Positions 35,040 through 45,465 of a DNA stretch of 64,000 nt are shown here, piece after piece. A program made the translations under genes and the position numbers. This DNA comes from Ricordea florida (lineage: Eukaryota > Cnidaria > Anthozoa > Corallimorpharia > Ricordeidae). The notes beneath the pieces are model-generated. The model was not told the DNA's origin, did not search any database, and saw nothing but the letters and a program-made list of their open reading frames with translations. Location of the stretch: positions 15,282,256 through 15,346,255 of the forward strand of contig OX453279.1 in assembly GCA_949710005.1 (NCBI GenBank), read 5' to 3'. Each line of letters opens with the position of its first letter. The stretch's first letter is position 1.

Positions 35040-35393
35040 AATTTTCAAGAGAGTAATCAAATACACTCCGGTCCTCAATAAGTAAATATTGAAATACGCC
35101 ATAACGAGGCAAGTAACCAGTATTTATAACCTCTGGTATAAAACCGGTTCTAACCGGTTCAAGCCGGTACAAAATGCGTCTTGTTGCTAGGTAACCAGCA
35201 ATATCAGTCGCTGTGCGAAAGCGATAATCCTGTTGCCAGGTTACCAGTAAACAGAGACACGTGACCGCGAACGGACACCTTTAAAATATATATATATATA
35301 TATATATATAAACTCTCGGCTCGATTTACTCGGGCTTGCAAGTCACGTGGTCTGACCGGAAGCGACACGATTAGTAACCTCGCTTCGCGAGGA

Positions 35394-35478
35394 AAAACTC
35401 TCGGCTCGATTTACTCGGGCTTGCGAGCCACGTGGTCTGACCGGAAGCGACACGATTAGTAACCTCGCTTCGCGACGA
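35394..35478 (-). repeat. 5'-terminal 85 bp of element A
   Basis: A second copy of the family's 5' end (ACTCTCGGCTCGATTTACTC ... CTTCGCGACGA) directly follows the 5' end of C. It completes A: the AT tract of A stops at 15647 and resumes here with AAAACTCTCGG. Confidence 0.85.
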
Positions 35479-36014
35479 ACAGTTATCACTGTGTGTCTTG
35501 TAGCAATCCTCCCGGTTTGATGTGCTGATTTCAGTCGATCTCCAATCTAAAATAAGCTGTTTCTAATTATGCTGATCGCGGTAGTAATAGTTAGCCATCT
35601 TATTAGGTATCTAAAGCTAATCAATCTTTATCAACCACTACAAACCGGATACACTGGCAAGCGATTTCACAGCTACGAGACCACTGCCTACAACTCTTTT
35701 GTATCGGCGCTATCCAAATGGGTGTACTATCACTATCTTTAATATTATTATCATTATTATTATTAATATTATTGTTCTTAATTATTAATTCTACTATTAG
35801 TATCTTTATTGTACACATTTTTGCACGTTTCTATAGGTGGCGACTGAAAGGTAACAAACGAATCTGTCACTTTCAATATTGCCACCACTAGGATGCAGCA
35901 AGAAAGAAAACCATACTTTTAAATGAAAACCGCATGTTCTAGGTAAATTGCAAATTCCTTGTTAATTGGGTTTTTAATTGTTGACTTGAGAGCGCAGAGA
36001 TTTTGTTCAGCGTT

Positions 36015-36086
36015 GTCCGTGTTGCAATCGGTTAGCATGTCAGGCTGTTAAACGAAAGGTTGGTGGTTCGAGCCCACCCAAGGACG
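36015..36086 (+). pseudogene. tRNA-Asn(GTT)-like pseudogene, unit 4
   Basis: It has the same core and the same stem defects as in units 1 to 3. It lies in the unit that follows the Helentron stack. Confidence 0.75.
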
Positions 36087-36745
36087 ATGCCTTTTACTAC
36101 TTATCGCAAAATGGATATATTGCACTCTTTTCTGTTAATGTGGCTAATCGTGACCTGAATCAGGGTTTCGCTTAGGCCTTGTATGTAATCTTTCAATCAA
36201 ATTCTAGATTCCCTTTTCACTTTCATAGTTGTCTAGTTGACGAAACTTGCTGAGAAACGTTATGCATCAGTTTAGATGCATGGAGAAAAACGTTGAAATC
36301 GAACCGTACGTTAACAATACCACTCTCAATATCTTAAAGACCTATAAATACTTACATTCTATTTACTTCAAGATTTTAGTTAACAAGTTGCATTTTAGAA
36401 GTCGTTTATCATGCCGACTCCGAATACTTGACATCGTTCCTGTTCCTAACCCATTATAACGAAAACCTTTGAATCAGCTGTGTACACTTGATGTAACTTT
36501 CAAAAACGTAAGGAAATTTGGGGGATTTAATCACTAAGTCGACTAAGATTTTCCATTCTCCCAGATTCCTTCTTTAGTGAGATTCTTTCACCTTTTCTGT
36601 CTGTAGTCTAACCTAGCAAAAAGAAGCTCGATAACAGTTTCAAAACACAGAACATTATGAGTGGTGCAAGGAAGGAAAAGCAAGGAAAAACGTAAGTTAA
36701 AATAACGTTATAAAAAGTAAAATTACCGTAAAAAAAACAAACACA

Positions 36746-36818
36746 CGACCCAGCCAGGAGTCGAACCTGGAATCTCCTGATTCGTAGTCAGATGCCTTAT
36801 CCACTGGGCCACTGGGCC
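36746..36818 (-). tRNA. tRNA-Arg(ACG), unit 4, apparently intact
   Basis: The cloverleaf and T-run terminator are complete. Differences from unit 2 are A-to-G in the D loop (AGTGGATA, a tolerated purine position) and a variable-loop change. The anticodon is ACG. Confidence 0.92.
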
Positions 36819-37072
36819 TTGTACGAGGTAAGGACAGTTTCCTTCTGTGGCATGTTCTATATCAATTTCTTGTTAGAGCAACCTTGAACAAGTGCTAAAC
36901 ATGTTTCGAAAAACTTCAACTATCAGTCATGTTCAATTTTTCTATTCTTTCTCATACTAAATCAGTTGAAGTTTTTTCTCTAGGGTCAGACTGCTCCAAA
37001 ACAAAGGATAAAGCGTTATCAGGTAGTTTAAAAAGTGTCTTAATAACTTCAGTTCGGCTAGGGCTCATTACC

Positions 37073-39515
37073 GTTCCTAATATAACTGCCCAATGGCGGT
37101 TATTTAGTCAGAGATGTTTAAGTTCACCGTCATAAATATTGAAAATTTCATTAAGTTCAAGCAGTTCAGTGCTCTGCATGAGCATTATAGTAACTGTATT
37201 CTTCAATAATAGTATCACCCTAGAGTAAAGTTAGGCATAATTTCTGTTTTATAGGAACCTGGCGACTGAATTAGGAAATTTCAAGTAGCGAGCTAGACAT
37301 GTGGGACCATTGATAACTTTCATATCTTGTTTTTATCTACAAACACAGTCACTGTGAATGTTTCGGTTAAGAAGATTCCATTTCTCTTCTTTAAGAATGG
37401 ATAGTGGGATAGAGTACATGCCAACTGCACCTTAAACGACATGGCTTTACTCTTTCCCGCTGCCTAACTGAACTTCAAAGGGGACTTTATGTTTACATTT
37501 CCTTCAAAACTGGTTTCTTTCAGGTATGATCATGGAATTAGAATTGAGCAATGCCATATATTCATACGTCGAATCTGGTGATGAAATAAGATAGCGTTGT
37601 AACAAATTCTTAACAGTGTTTCACTGGAAGTTGTTACAGAAAATCTTTTCTAAAAGCTGGAATATTGACACCGTTATCTTAAAAAGTGAGTTGCTTCGTT
37701 CCTTTTGTATCAGTTTATAACACAAGCCAGTTAAATGCGAGCTAACAGTTAAATAAATAGTAGAATATATTTGTGTCATATCGTGAAAAGTTTTCTTTCC
37801 TCCAAAGAGCAATTGATTACCCCTAATTCTGTAAAGTTATGTTTTGACCATTTGCTTCATGTAACAAAGTTAGTATTTCGAGAGGCTCTCGCAGAAACCT
37901 GAACTGATGGCTTTAATTCCTTTATTTGAATTTAATTCCAGAGTTACTTAGTTTTCAATATGGCAATCACGGTCTGTACCTGTGCCCAGCAAATACTTGA
38001 CAGATAGAAGTCTATCAAAAAACTTGGAGTTTATTTTAAATAGAATACGAATTGCGACTTGCGAGGAGAGTACAGAGCAACAGAAATGGGAAGGATGAAA
38101 GAAATGTAAACCGCCTGCCGTCCACCTTTGATCCTCCTGCCATATATGGATGCAGGCCCGCTATTGATTATTTAGTGTGATCATGTGATCATGACCCCAG
38201 CTACTGAGAAAGCTTTTTAGTTATTTCAAAATTCACATCGGTTGGCTTGGTCACAAAAACAGGTCGTTTTGAGATTTTGTTTTGTGAACAAAAAATGCGA
38301 TTGAATTACGTGCTCCACGGTTAGTAGAGAATATTACCTAGTCCTTTGCATCAGCTTTACAGACTTCACAATGTACAATACAAAATATGATTGTGCACCC
38401 CTTGGTCCTTGACGAGTTTAGTTTCTGAACTTTGAAATCAGAATTGGATCGAAAGAATGCAACAAGTAGCCTTGTTTTGGCAAACGTTTGACTTTCTGAT
38501 GAGATTCTAATGGCCTCTACTGCCAAGGCTTCCGTTTCCTTGCCGTCAACTTTGAAAACAGATTGCTTTGGTAATTTCCTGCGCTGCTAATTGAACAATT
38601 TTTTCATGAATTTCCTTCCAATTAAATTCAAGAACCTTACTTCCGAGATGCCGGTTACAATTATCAAACAAAGAATACTTCGTGTCAATCCAGCAAGTCC
38701 TCGGCAAAAAGCCCTGCCTAGATCTGGAAATAGATACATGTACCAGCACCAAGCAGCTCGCATACTATCACCAATGATACAGTGTGATTTGCCAAAACTT
38801 TGAGCCTTATTCAATAAATCAAATATTCGCATTGCATATGGAAATAAAGTTGGAGATTTAATTCGAGTTAACACCACCTTACGCAGTTATGATTTAACTC
38901 GAAAAGAAGAAAAAAAGAACAGACAGGGTTGGAATCGAGATCGCGGTTTCAAATCTCATTCGGCGAAATCGTAACTGCTTAAGATTGCCAGTCGACAACG
39001 TTTAGCTACAATGCTCAATATCTATTTTTCTAGAGTAAAATATGGCGAGATTCACTGCGGTTTGTCCATTGATATTTCTAAATAGTGATATCCCGTCTTG
39101 TGTAAAACATTTATTGGAGCATAAAAGGCACAGAAAAAAATCAGCTAATATAGGGACATAAGTTAAAACTCGTTGTTTTTCTTAATCCCAATAGCCACAC
39201 TTGGTTCTCCGACAATAGCATCTTTGGAAAACTTCTACGTGTGAAAGTAACATATTTTTGGCATCAAGCATTGCGCGTTTTTTGACGTCTGCTCTGGGCC
39301 AATCAGATTGCAAAAATAAGCAGTATATTAATTTTAAAATTGATGAAATGAATGGATTTATTCCATGTTGTCCTAAGTATTTGCATCCTGCAGCTGTGAG
39401 CGAGATCTGCAACTGACTCAGTTCAAGAAGACCGTGCGTCCAATAGTAATAATTGTTCAAAAGTCGAATTCCAACAAACATAGGACAATCCTGCTGCTAT
39501 AACTGCAAAAGCTAG
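37073..39515. other. Host-like non-coding DNA, nothing recognised
   Basis: Short open frames here lack splice sites and family resemblance. There is no clear repeat. The left edge is the broken unit 4, and the right edge is the target duplication of the Gypsy element. Confidence 0.4.
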
Positions 39516-39667
39516 TGTAGTGTCTTTGTATTAGCAAAATACCATTGAGTTGTATCAGCATGCATTGTGGGTAAGAACCGGAGGATCCTGGTTGAATAAA
39601 GATGGCGTGTTGCAGGAAACAGTTGTTATAGGTTTCTCAATCCGTACTAATCCGTTGAGATAGTACA
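39516..39667 (+). repeat. 5' LTR of the Gypsy element
   Basis: 152 bp, TGTAGTGTCTTTG...AGATAGTACA, identical to the 3' LTR. Confidence 0.95.
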
Positions 39668-39697
39668 ATTTGGCGACGAGGATTATCATCAGAAAGC

Positions 39698-41125
39698 ATG
39701 ACGACAGCAATACAGACAGATCTGGGAGGGATACCTTTATTTGACTGCAAAGGAGAACCCACGACAGTCGGAGCACGATGGAGGAAATGGCGTCGAGCAT
39801 TTGAGTTTTTTGTAGAAGGAAAAGGAGTTAAGGATCCGAAGCAGATGAAAGCTTTACTCCTTCACTGTGGAGGTATGGATTTACAAGATGTATATTTCAC
39901 GTTACCTGCAGCCCCAGAACCAGGGGAAGGCGAAACCGTGTTTACTGTCGCTATGAAACAACTCGAGCAGCACTTCACACCTCAAGTGAATGTCCCATTT
40001 GAGCGACACTTGTTTAGAAATATGGCACAACTTCCCACTGAATCTATCGACCAGTACGTTACAAGACTTCGACAGAAAGCAGATTACTGTCAATTTGAAG
40101 AGAAAATAGATGAAAACATCAGAGATCAAGTGATAGAGAAGTGTTTATCGAACAGCCTGCGAACAAAGCTCCTTGAGAAAGGCGCCGGTCTTACCTTAAG
40201 TCAGCTGCAAACAATGGCACGAGCTATGGAAGCGAGTACTACACAGGCTGATAGTATTGCTAGCTCTAATACAACCCATGAAGTAAATAGAGTCCAACAC
40301 AAGCGTGAAAAGCCCAAACAACAGAGAAACCCAAGGTTGGATGATAAAGAAAGGAGATGCTACAGATGTGATAACTTAGGACATCTAAGTTCAGATGAAA
40401 AATGCCCTGCAAGAGGAAAGAGGTGTAACAAATGTCACGGAAATGGACATTTTGCAAAATGCTGCAAAAGTAAGAAAAAGCACAATGATCAGAAACCCAG
40501 AGGAGGTAAACATACAGCTAATCTTGTCGAGACAGAAGAGGAGGAATTTGCTTTTGTTGTGTGTGGAAAAGCCCAACCTGAATTGGTATTGGATGTTGGT
40601 GGTGTACCAAGTGTCAAGTTCATAATCGACTCTGGAGCAAGCTGTAATGTGATTGACCGAGAATTATGGGAGACACTCAAGAAAAGTAAAGTGAAGTGTG
40701 TGTCAAGAACATGCCAGAAGAAGCTGTTTGCCTATGGTAGTACCAAACCACTTAAAGTAGCAGGAAGCTTCACAGCATCCATCCAGCTTGGAGAACAAAC
40801 CCAGAATGCAGAATTCATTGTTATCGAAGGGAAAGGCCAAGCTCTTCTAGGTCGACATACAGCAACACAGCTCGGTGTTTTAAAGATCACTGACCCTAAC
40901 AGCTCTAGTGTCAACGTTGTAGACGAGGAAAACACCCGTGACAAGCTACTCAAGACATATGAAAAATGCTTTCAAGGAATTGGCAAGCTAAAAGATTTCC
41001 AACTCGAGATACCGATAGACAAGACTGTCAACCCAGTAGCTCAACAACCTCGACGAATACCTTTAAGCCAGAGAGCAAAGCTAGAAGAGAAGCTAGATGA
41101 ATTACTGCGGAAAGTTTATCCCTGA
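39698..41125 (+). CDS. Gypsy Gag and aspartic protease
   Basis: 475 codons from the ATG 30 bp after the 5' LTR. Gag capsid-like helices occupy about residues 25-190. Two zinc knuckles follow at about 220-258 (CYRCDNLGHLSSDEKC, CNKCHGNGHFAKCC). The aspartic protease has FIIDSGASCNVID near 308 and LLGRHTATQLGV near 390. The frame then enters the usual pre-RT linker (RIPLSQRAKLEEKLDELLRK) and stops nine bases later at 41125, because RT is deleted. In intact relatives this frame continues through RT, RNase H and integrase. Confidence 0.93.
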   Translation: MTTAIQTDLGGIPLFDCKGEPTTVGARWRKWRRAFEFFVEGKGVKDPKQMKALLLHCGGMDLQDVYFTLPAAPEPGEGETVFTVAMKQLEQHFTPQVNVPFERHLFRNMAQLPTESIDQYVTRLRQKADYCQFEEKIDENIRDQVIEKCLSNSLRTKLLEKGAGLTLSQLQTMARAMEASTTQADSIASSNTTHEVNRVQHKREKPKQQRNPRLDDKERRCYRCDNLGHLSSDEKCPARGKRCNKCHGNGHFAKCCKSKKKHNDQKPRGGKHTANLVETEEEEFAFVVCGKAQPELVLDVGGVPSVKFIIDSGASCNVIDRELWETLKKSKVKCVSRTCQKKLFAYGSTKPLKVAGSFTASIQLGEQTQNAEFIVIEGKGQALLGRHTATQLGVLKITDPNSSSVNVVDEENTRDKLLKTYEKCFQGIGKLKDFQLEIPIDKTVNPVAQQPRRIPLSQRAKLEEKLDELLRKVYP

Positions 41126-43100
41126 CTTAGCTACAGTTGCTGATCCCTTGAGGAAATTGACAAGAAAAGGGGTACCATTTGTCTGGAAAGATGAACACGA
41201 ACACTCTTTTAAGGAACTGAAAAAGAGGCTCACGAACGCTGAGACACTTGCATACTTTGATCTCAAGGCAAAGACAGCAATCATCGCCGATGCCAGCCCT
41301 GTTGGCTTGGGTGCCGTACTCGTACAGACGCAGAAGGGTGAGCCTAGAGTAATCTGTTATGCTAGTAGGAGTTTGTCTGATGTAGAAAGGCGATACTCCC
41401 AAACAGAGAAGGAAGCCCTAGCTCTTGTCTGGGCTTGTAAACGTTTCCATATGTATGTATATGGAGTTGACTTTGATCTCCTGACAGATCATAAGCCTCT
41501 AGAGTTTATCTACTCGAGGAAGTCTAATGCTAGTGCAAGAGTAAACCGATGGGTACTGAGATTACAGCCCTATACGTTTGTTGTGAAACACATCCCTGGA
41601 AAGAGTAACATTGCAGATTCACTTTCACGCCTGACTACTGAAGTCTCTGAGCCAGACCTGAGCACCGAAAACTATGTACGTTATGTCGCTGCAAGTGCTA
41701 CACCTAAAGCCATGTCCACTAGAGAAATAGAAGAAGCATCCGCTAATGATGAAGAGTTGTCCAACTTGAGAAAGTGTTACAGAGAAAACAAATGGAACAA
41801 TTTGCAGAACAAGAGATACCTATTAGTGAAGAACGAGATATCAGTGATTGGAAAACTCGTGCTGAGAGGAACAAGGATTGTCATCCCTGCCAGCCTTCGA
41901 GGGAAAGTACTGCAGATTGCCCATGAAGGACATCCAGGCATAGTTTCTATGAAACGCAGACTTCGAACAAAGGTGTGGTGGCCGGGACTAGACAAAGGGG
42001 CAGAAGAGATATGTAGGACATGCCATCCTTGTCAAGTGGTCGGAGCCCCCAACCCACCAGAACCTGTAGAGAGAACAGAGTTACCGAATGGACCATGGCA
42101 GTACCTAGCAGTAGATCTCATGACACCATGCTTACCATCTGGAGACCATGTCCTTGCTGTTGTGGACTATTATAGTCGGTACGTTGAAATACAGGTCATG
42201 AGATCAACAACAACTGGCAAGATAATTGCAAGTCTGAAACACATGTTCCTGACACATGGACTGCCTATGAGTATTGTGACGGACAACGGACCACAGTTTA
42301 TCAGCGAGGAGTTCAGAAATTTTGTGGAAAGTGAAGGGATCCATCATCGTACGACTACACCCCTTTGGCCTCAGGCAAATGGTGAGATAGAACGTCAGAA
42401 CCGTTCCTTGCTGAAGCGTATTAGAATTGCACAGATTGAGAAGAAAGACTGGAAAGAGGAACTTGGAGCCTACTTAACCATGTACAGGACCACACCCCAC
42501 AGCACCACAGGTGTGAGCCCAGCCGAGTTAATGTTTGGTCGCAAGTTACGCACCCGTCTACCTGGAATTGAAGAGAATACAGTAGAAGATTTAGAAGTCA
42601 AAGACAGAGACAGCGAAGCAAAGGAGAAAGGAAAGATCTACATTGACAAGAGACGTCAAGCTAAGACAAGTGAGATCAAAGAAGGAGATTTGGTCTTGCT
42701 AAAGCAGAAGTCCCTCAGCAAAATGACGCCGCCGTTTGACCCGCAGCCATACAGAGTGGTGTCTAAAGCTGGAAATAGTGTCACAGTTCAATCATCGAGT
42801 GGAGCACAGTATAAGAGGAATTCCTCACATGTAAAGATTTTCAATGAGCCAGAATCACCTTGGCAAGGCAAAGAAGGGAAAGTCAACTGTGAAGAAACAC
42901 CTGAAACAAAGGAAAGCAAGGGAGATAACTCACGTGATGAACCATCTACACGGACACAACCTGACTCAACAGGAAATGCTGCATCCAACGAGGCAACTGT
43001 GCGTATCCAGAGTAATCTCCATGACAGTGAGGTTGCTACACCTGAAGAAGAGAGTTTTACTCGACCTACGAGGCTGAGAAAAGTGCCAACAAAAATTTAA
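41097..43100 (+). CDS. Gypsy RNase H and integrase
   Basis: 667 codons in a second phase, overlapping the upstream frame by 29 bp. It begins at NYCGKFIPDLA, which in Gypsy polyproteins is the segment just after the RT palm. RNase H covers about residues 55-190 (IIADASPVGLGAVL, TEKEALALVWA, LTDHKPL). The integrase zinc site HEGHPG...CRTCHPC lies at about 273-315, and the DDE core at AVDLMT (337), TDNGPQF (394) and GEIERQN (429). A basic tail follows. There is no natural start, and RT (SPVV, FxDDI motifs) is absent upstream. Confidence 0.93.
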   Translation: MNYCGKFIPDLATVADPLRKLTRKGVPFVWKDEHEHSFKELKKRLTNAETLAYFDLKAKTAIIADASPVGLGAVLVQTQKGEPRVICYASRSLSDVERRYSQTEKEALALVWACKRFHMYVYGVDFDLLTDHKPLEFIYSRKSNASARVNRWVLRLQPYTFVVKHIPGKSNIADSLSRLTTEVSEPDLSTENYVRYVAASATPKAMSTREIEEASANDEELSNLRKCYRENKWNNLQNKRYLLVKNEISVIGKLVLRGTRIVIPASLRGKVLQIAHEGHPGIVSMKRRLRTKVWWPGLDKGAEEICRTCHPCQVVGAPNPPEPVERTELPNGPWQYLAVDLMTPCLPSGDHVLAVVDYYSRYVEIQVMRSTTTGKIIASLKHMFLTHGLPMSIVTDNGPQFISEEFRNFVESEGIHHRTTTPLWPQANGEIERQNRSLLKRIRIAQIEKKDWKEELGAYLTMYRTTPHSTTGVSPAELMFGRKLRTRLPGIEENTVEDLEVKDRDSEAKEKGKIYIDKRRQAKTSEIKEGDLVLLKQKSLSKMTPPFDPQPYRVVSKAGNSVTVQSSSGAQYKRNSSHVKIFNEPESPWQGKEGKVNCEETPETKESKGDNSRDEPSTRTQPDSTGNAASNEATVRIQSNLHDSEVATPEEESFTRPTRLRKVPTKI

Positions 43101-43266
43101 AGACTTTGAACTTTACAAGTGAACAACATTTAAAGATTTTGACCTTTGAGAACTTGAAACTCTTTGATGAACTTTGTTAGAGACCATAACAACCGCTTTT
43201 GACTTTGTTGTTGTTTATTAAGTTTTTCACAAAGGCATATGATTATTCTTCTAAAAGGGGAGGGAT

Positions 43267-43418
43267 TGTAGTGTCTTTGTATTAGCAAAATACCATTGAG
43301 TTGTATCAGCATGCATTGTGGGTAAGAACCGGAGGATCCTGGTTGAATAAAGATGGCGTGTTGCAGGAAACAGTTGTTATAGGTTTCTCAATCCGTACTA
43401 ATCCGTTGAGATAGTACA
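43267..43418 (+). repeat. 3' LTR of the Gypsy element
   Basis: 152 bp, preceded by the polypurine tract and followed by target duplication GCTAG. Confidence 0.95.
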
Positions 43419-43716
43419 GCTAGTACAGCACTTTTATCCCATTGCTTTCCTTGAAACTTCCCGGATAACCTGAGAGATCGACATACTTGGGTTGATAAGA
43501 GCAACTACAAGTGACGACTCATTGTAAACAAGTATAAAGATCAATTAAAATAACATATTTTTTGAACCGGAGGGTTTCATATTTTTAGCTTTCTTTAAGG
43601 TTTCAAAACGTTTTAGTGGAATTCGAGTCATGCGCAATGTAGCAATAAGGGAGATGGTTTGTTAGCAAATTCTTTAAATATTTCAACAGATGAAAAACGT
43701 CATTCAGATATGTAAC

Positions 43717-43783
43717 CGCCGACCGGTTGGCTCAGTTGGTAAAGTGCCGGACTCGGAAGGTTGTGGTTTCACGCTCCGGCCAA

Positions 43784-43822
<39 letters not shown>

Positions 43823-44099
43823 TTTCCTTTGAAATGGCATCTGCAAATGGTTAAATTTTTAGTCCTCTTGGATAATGACGATAGACCGGAGCTACCGTCT
43901 CACAACTATTCACAATTAATTCTGTGGGACATTAATGAATCACTAGTGACGTAACGAACCCTGGGAGTGACCACACCTAGTGCTGACCTTAAGGAAGACA
44001 CCTCGCATGCGACGTATGAGTCTCGTTCGTGCTTATCCCCACATGGCAGGTCTACTGGCCAGTAAAAGCTGGTGAAACTAAAACTAATAAAAGAAAAAT
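43717..44099 (+). mobile_element. tRNA-derived SINE, second family
   Basis: The head has an A box (GGTTGGCTCAGTTGGT, 43725-43740) and a decayed B box (GGTTTCACGCTCC, 43765-43777). The body contains TCAGGGTCTTAAAATAACTG and ends in an A-rich stretch (AACTAATAAAAG). The body resembles a SINE family I associate with anthozoans. The open frame across it is incidental. Confidence 0.65.
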
Positions 44100-45465
44100 G
44101 TAATGTAGTTTTGCTTTGTTAGTATTAGAGATTTTCAAGGACAAGTTACATATCTTAGTCAGTGATCTTAGGCACCGTGACAGGCAGGTTACTTTAAAGT
44201 TTCGTATGTCTTATTTTGGAAGCGTTGATGAGGAGCCTGTCTCCAACTTAACTGAATTGCAACCTATCTGCTTCAAAAGACTGAAAAAAGCCATAAAGAG
44301 TCAAACTCTTTATAGACGTTACGACAGCGATGAGATCTGAATGTGACCAGCATTCTCCTCCCTGAGAGCTAATTTCAAACAATCATCAATAGAGAACAGG
44401 AAATTGTACGTCAAGTACTGTTCTTCGTTCGCTCTTGTAAGTGAATAGCACACATAATATTCTCCAAGTCTTGATTTCTGGGTTTCAAAGAATCGTGAGT
44501 AAAGAGATAAGGTCTATACCATTAACGAAAGAGCTTAGAATGCGAGGGTTTTACGAGGACCTACATATAAGTAGCTGTTGGAAATACAAAGACAACATTC
44601 ATATTAAATGTTCTCTGGCAAATTTTAGTCGTTGTTTTATTGCCTGTGCGGAGGGTGTGTGTGTAAATATGGTTATATAACTTAGATATCTCTTTTTTTC
44701 ACTTCTTTGTTTTTAAACTTGTTCTGTAAGTTGTTCTGTAAGTTTGGAAAAACGTTGAATTAGCTGAGTTCTTTTACTGTGTTATGGTTAATTTTTAATG
44801 TATTAATCTCCATGATTTCGCAGCTCATATTTGGCCCTGTTATCACTTTTGTGGCACCAAATGAGATATAAGTGTCACAAGCGCCATTTTTTCCAGAGAC
44901 TCAGGTTCTCTCTGTTATCTCTGTAATATATATCGCACGCACGGCTTACCTACGCTTGATTTCCTTCAAAGAAGCTTTTTCTTTACTTCTCTGTGGCAAA
45001 AAGCAAAACAATACATAACCCGTTTGGCTGCAACCTTTACCTGTTTAATTGAGACAAAACTTGGTAGTCGAAGTTGGCGCTTAATTCTGCAGTACGAAAA
45101 CGCTGCTTATGAATAAAGCAATGGCGGTACGTTCTATTTATCCCAAGAGAAGAACCTGTTAATCGAAACTACAGTTTCAGTTCAAATCCTAATTCAAGTT
45201 TAAGTTTTTCTTTTTCATGGGAAAGCTGCAAAGAGATGGATTTAGGGAATCAAATGATGTCTCTTTCTCAATTGCGGCTTTCTTTACTCTGTAAAACTGT
45301 AAAATATAAAAAAATAGAGTGGTCAACTGGAACACACACACACAAAAAGGTTTTTGTGTGTCGCTACTGCAAGCAAATAGCACCTGTTGTAAATAAGCAA
45401 TAAATTTTGTAAAAAAAAATAGTGGTCAACTGGGAGATAACGGCCAGGGCGATCCTCAACAAGTA
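44100..45465. other. Non-coding DNA, nothing recognised
   Basis: No convincing exon, repeat or RNA. The motif AGTGGTCAACTGG occurs twice (about 45319 and 45423), possibly a short duplication. Confidence 0.4.

Larger units (their letters stand above)
18757..35393 (-). mobile_element. Element C: autonomous Helentron, 16.6 kb with insertions
   Basis: The 3' end on the minus strand is CTAG at 18760-18757. The 5' end is TCCTCGCGAAGCGAGG at 35393. C's own sequence continues across D (18987-21942), a BEL element (22832-28745) and a MITE (34116-34764). It holds the only Rep-helicase gene of the window (29292-34211). C is placed in A exactly where sister copies read ACATATATAAAAACTCTCGG. Because its gene is split by the MITE, this copy is probably no longer able to move by itself. 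Confidence 0.85.
9633..35478 (-). mobile_element. Element A: outer Helentron-derived element holding the nested stack
   Basis: The 3' end on the minus strand is CTAG at 9636-9633, followed by host T. The 5' end is TCGTCGCGAAGCGAGG at 35478, also preceded by T. An 11-bp inverted repeat (CCTCGCGAAGC) sits subterminally at the left and terminally at the right. This asymmetric terminal inverted repeat is the hallmark of Helentrons/Helitron2 and of HINEs, their non-autonomous derivatives. Element A's own sequence is 9633-12350, 14904-15647 and 35394-35478; the rest was inserted later. Removing 9633-35478 restores the tRNA-bearing unit. No Rep-helicase frame belongs to A itself. Confidence 0.85.
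35479..37072 (+). repeat. Tandem 1.88-kb array: end of unit 3 and most of unit 4
   Basis: Unit 3 resumes at 35479 (CAGTTATCACTGTGTG) and unit 4 starts at 35892. Unit 4 stops matching after GGGCTCATTACC at 37072. The next expected bases (TTCGGAAAGCAAATTTTC) occur at 61955, about 24.9 kb away. Confidence 0.92.
39516..43418 (+). mobile_element. Young Gypsy-type LTR element lacking reverse transcriptase
   Basis: The two 152-bp LTRs (39516-39667 and 43267-43418) are identical by reading. They start TG, end CA, and are flanked by target duplication GCTAG (39511-39515, 43419-43423). A primer-binding region TTTGGCGACGAGGAT follows the 5' LTR, and a polypurine tract AAAAGGGGAGGGAT precedes the 3' LTR. 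The order is gag, protease, RNase H, integrase. The reverse transcriptase domain between protease and RNase H is absent. Identical LTRs mean recent movement, so RT was probably supplied by another copy. Confidence 0.95.

Noticed and set aside
37073..37110. Terminal inverted repeats for a giant transposon spanning 37073-61954
   Set aside because: The two edges show no inverted repeat and no target duplication, so a single transposon of that size is not supported.
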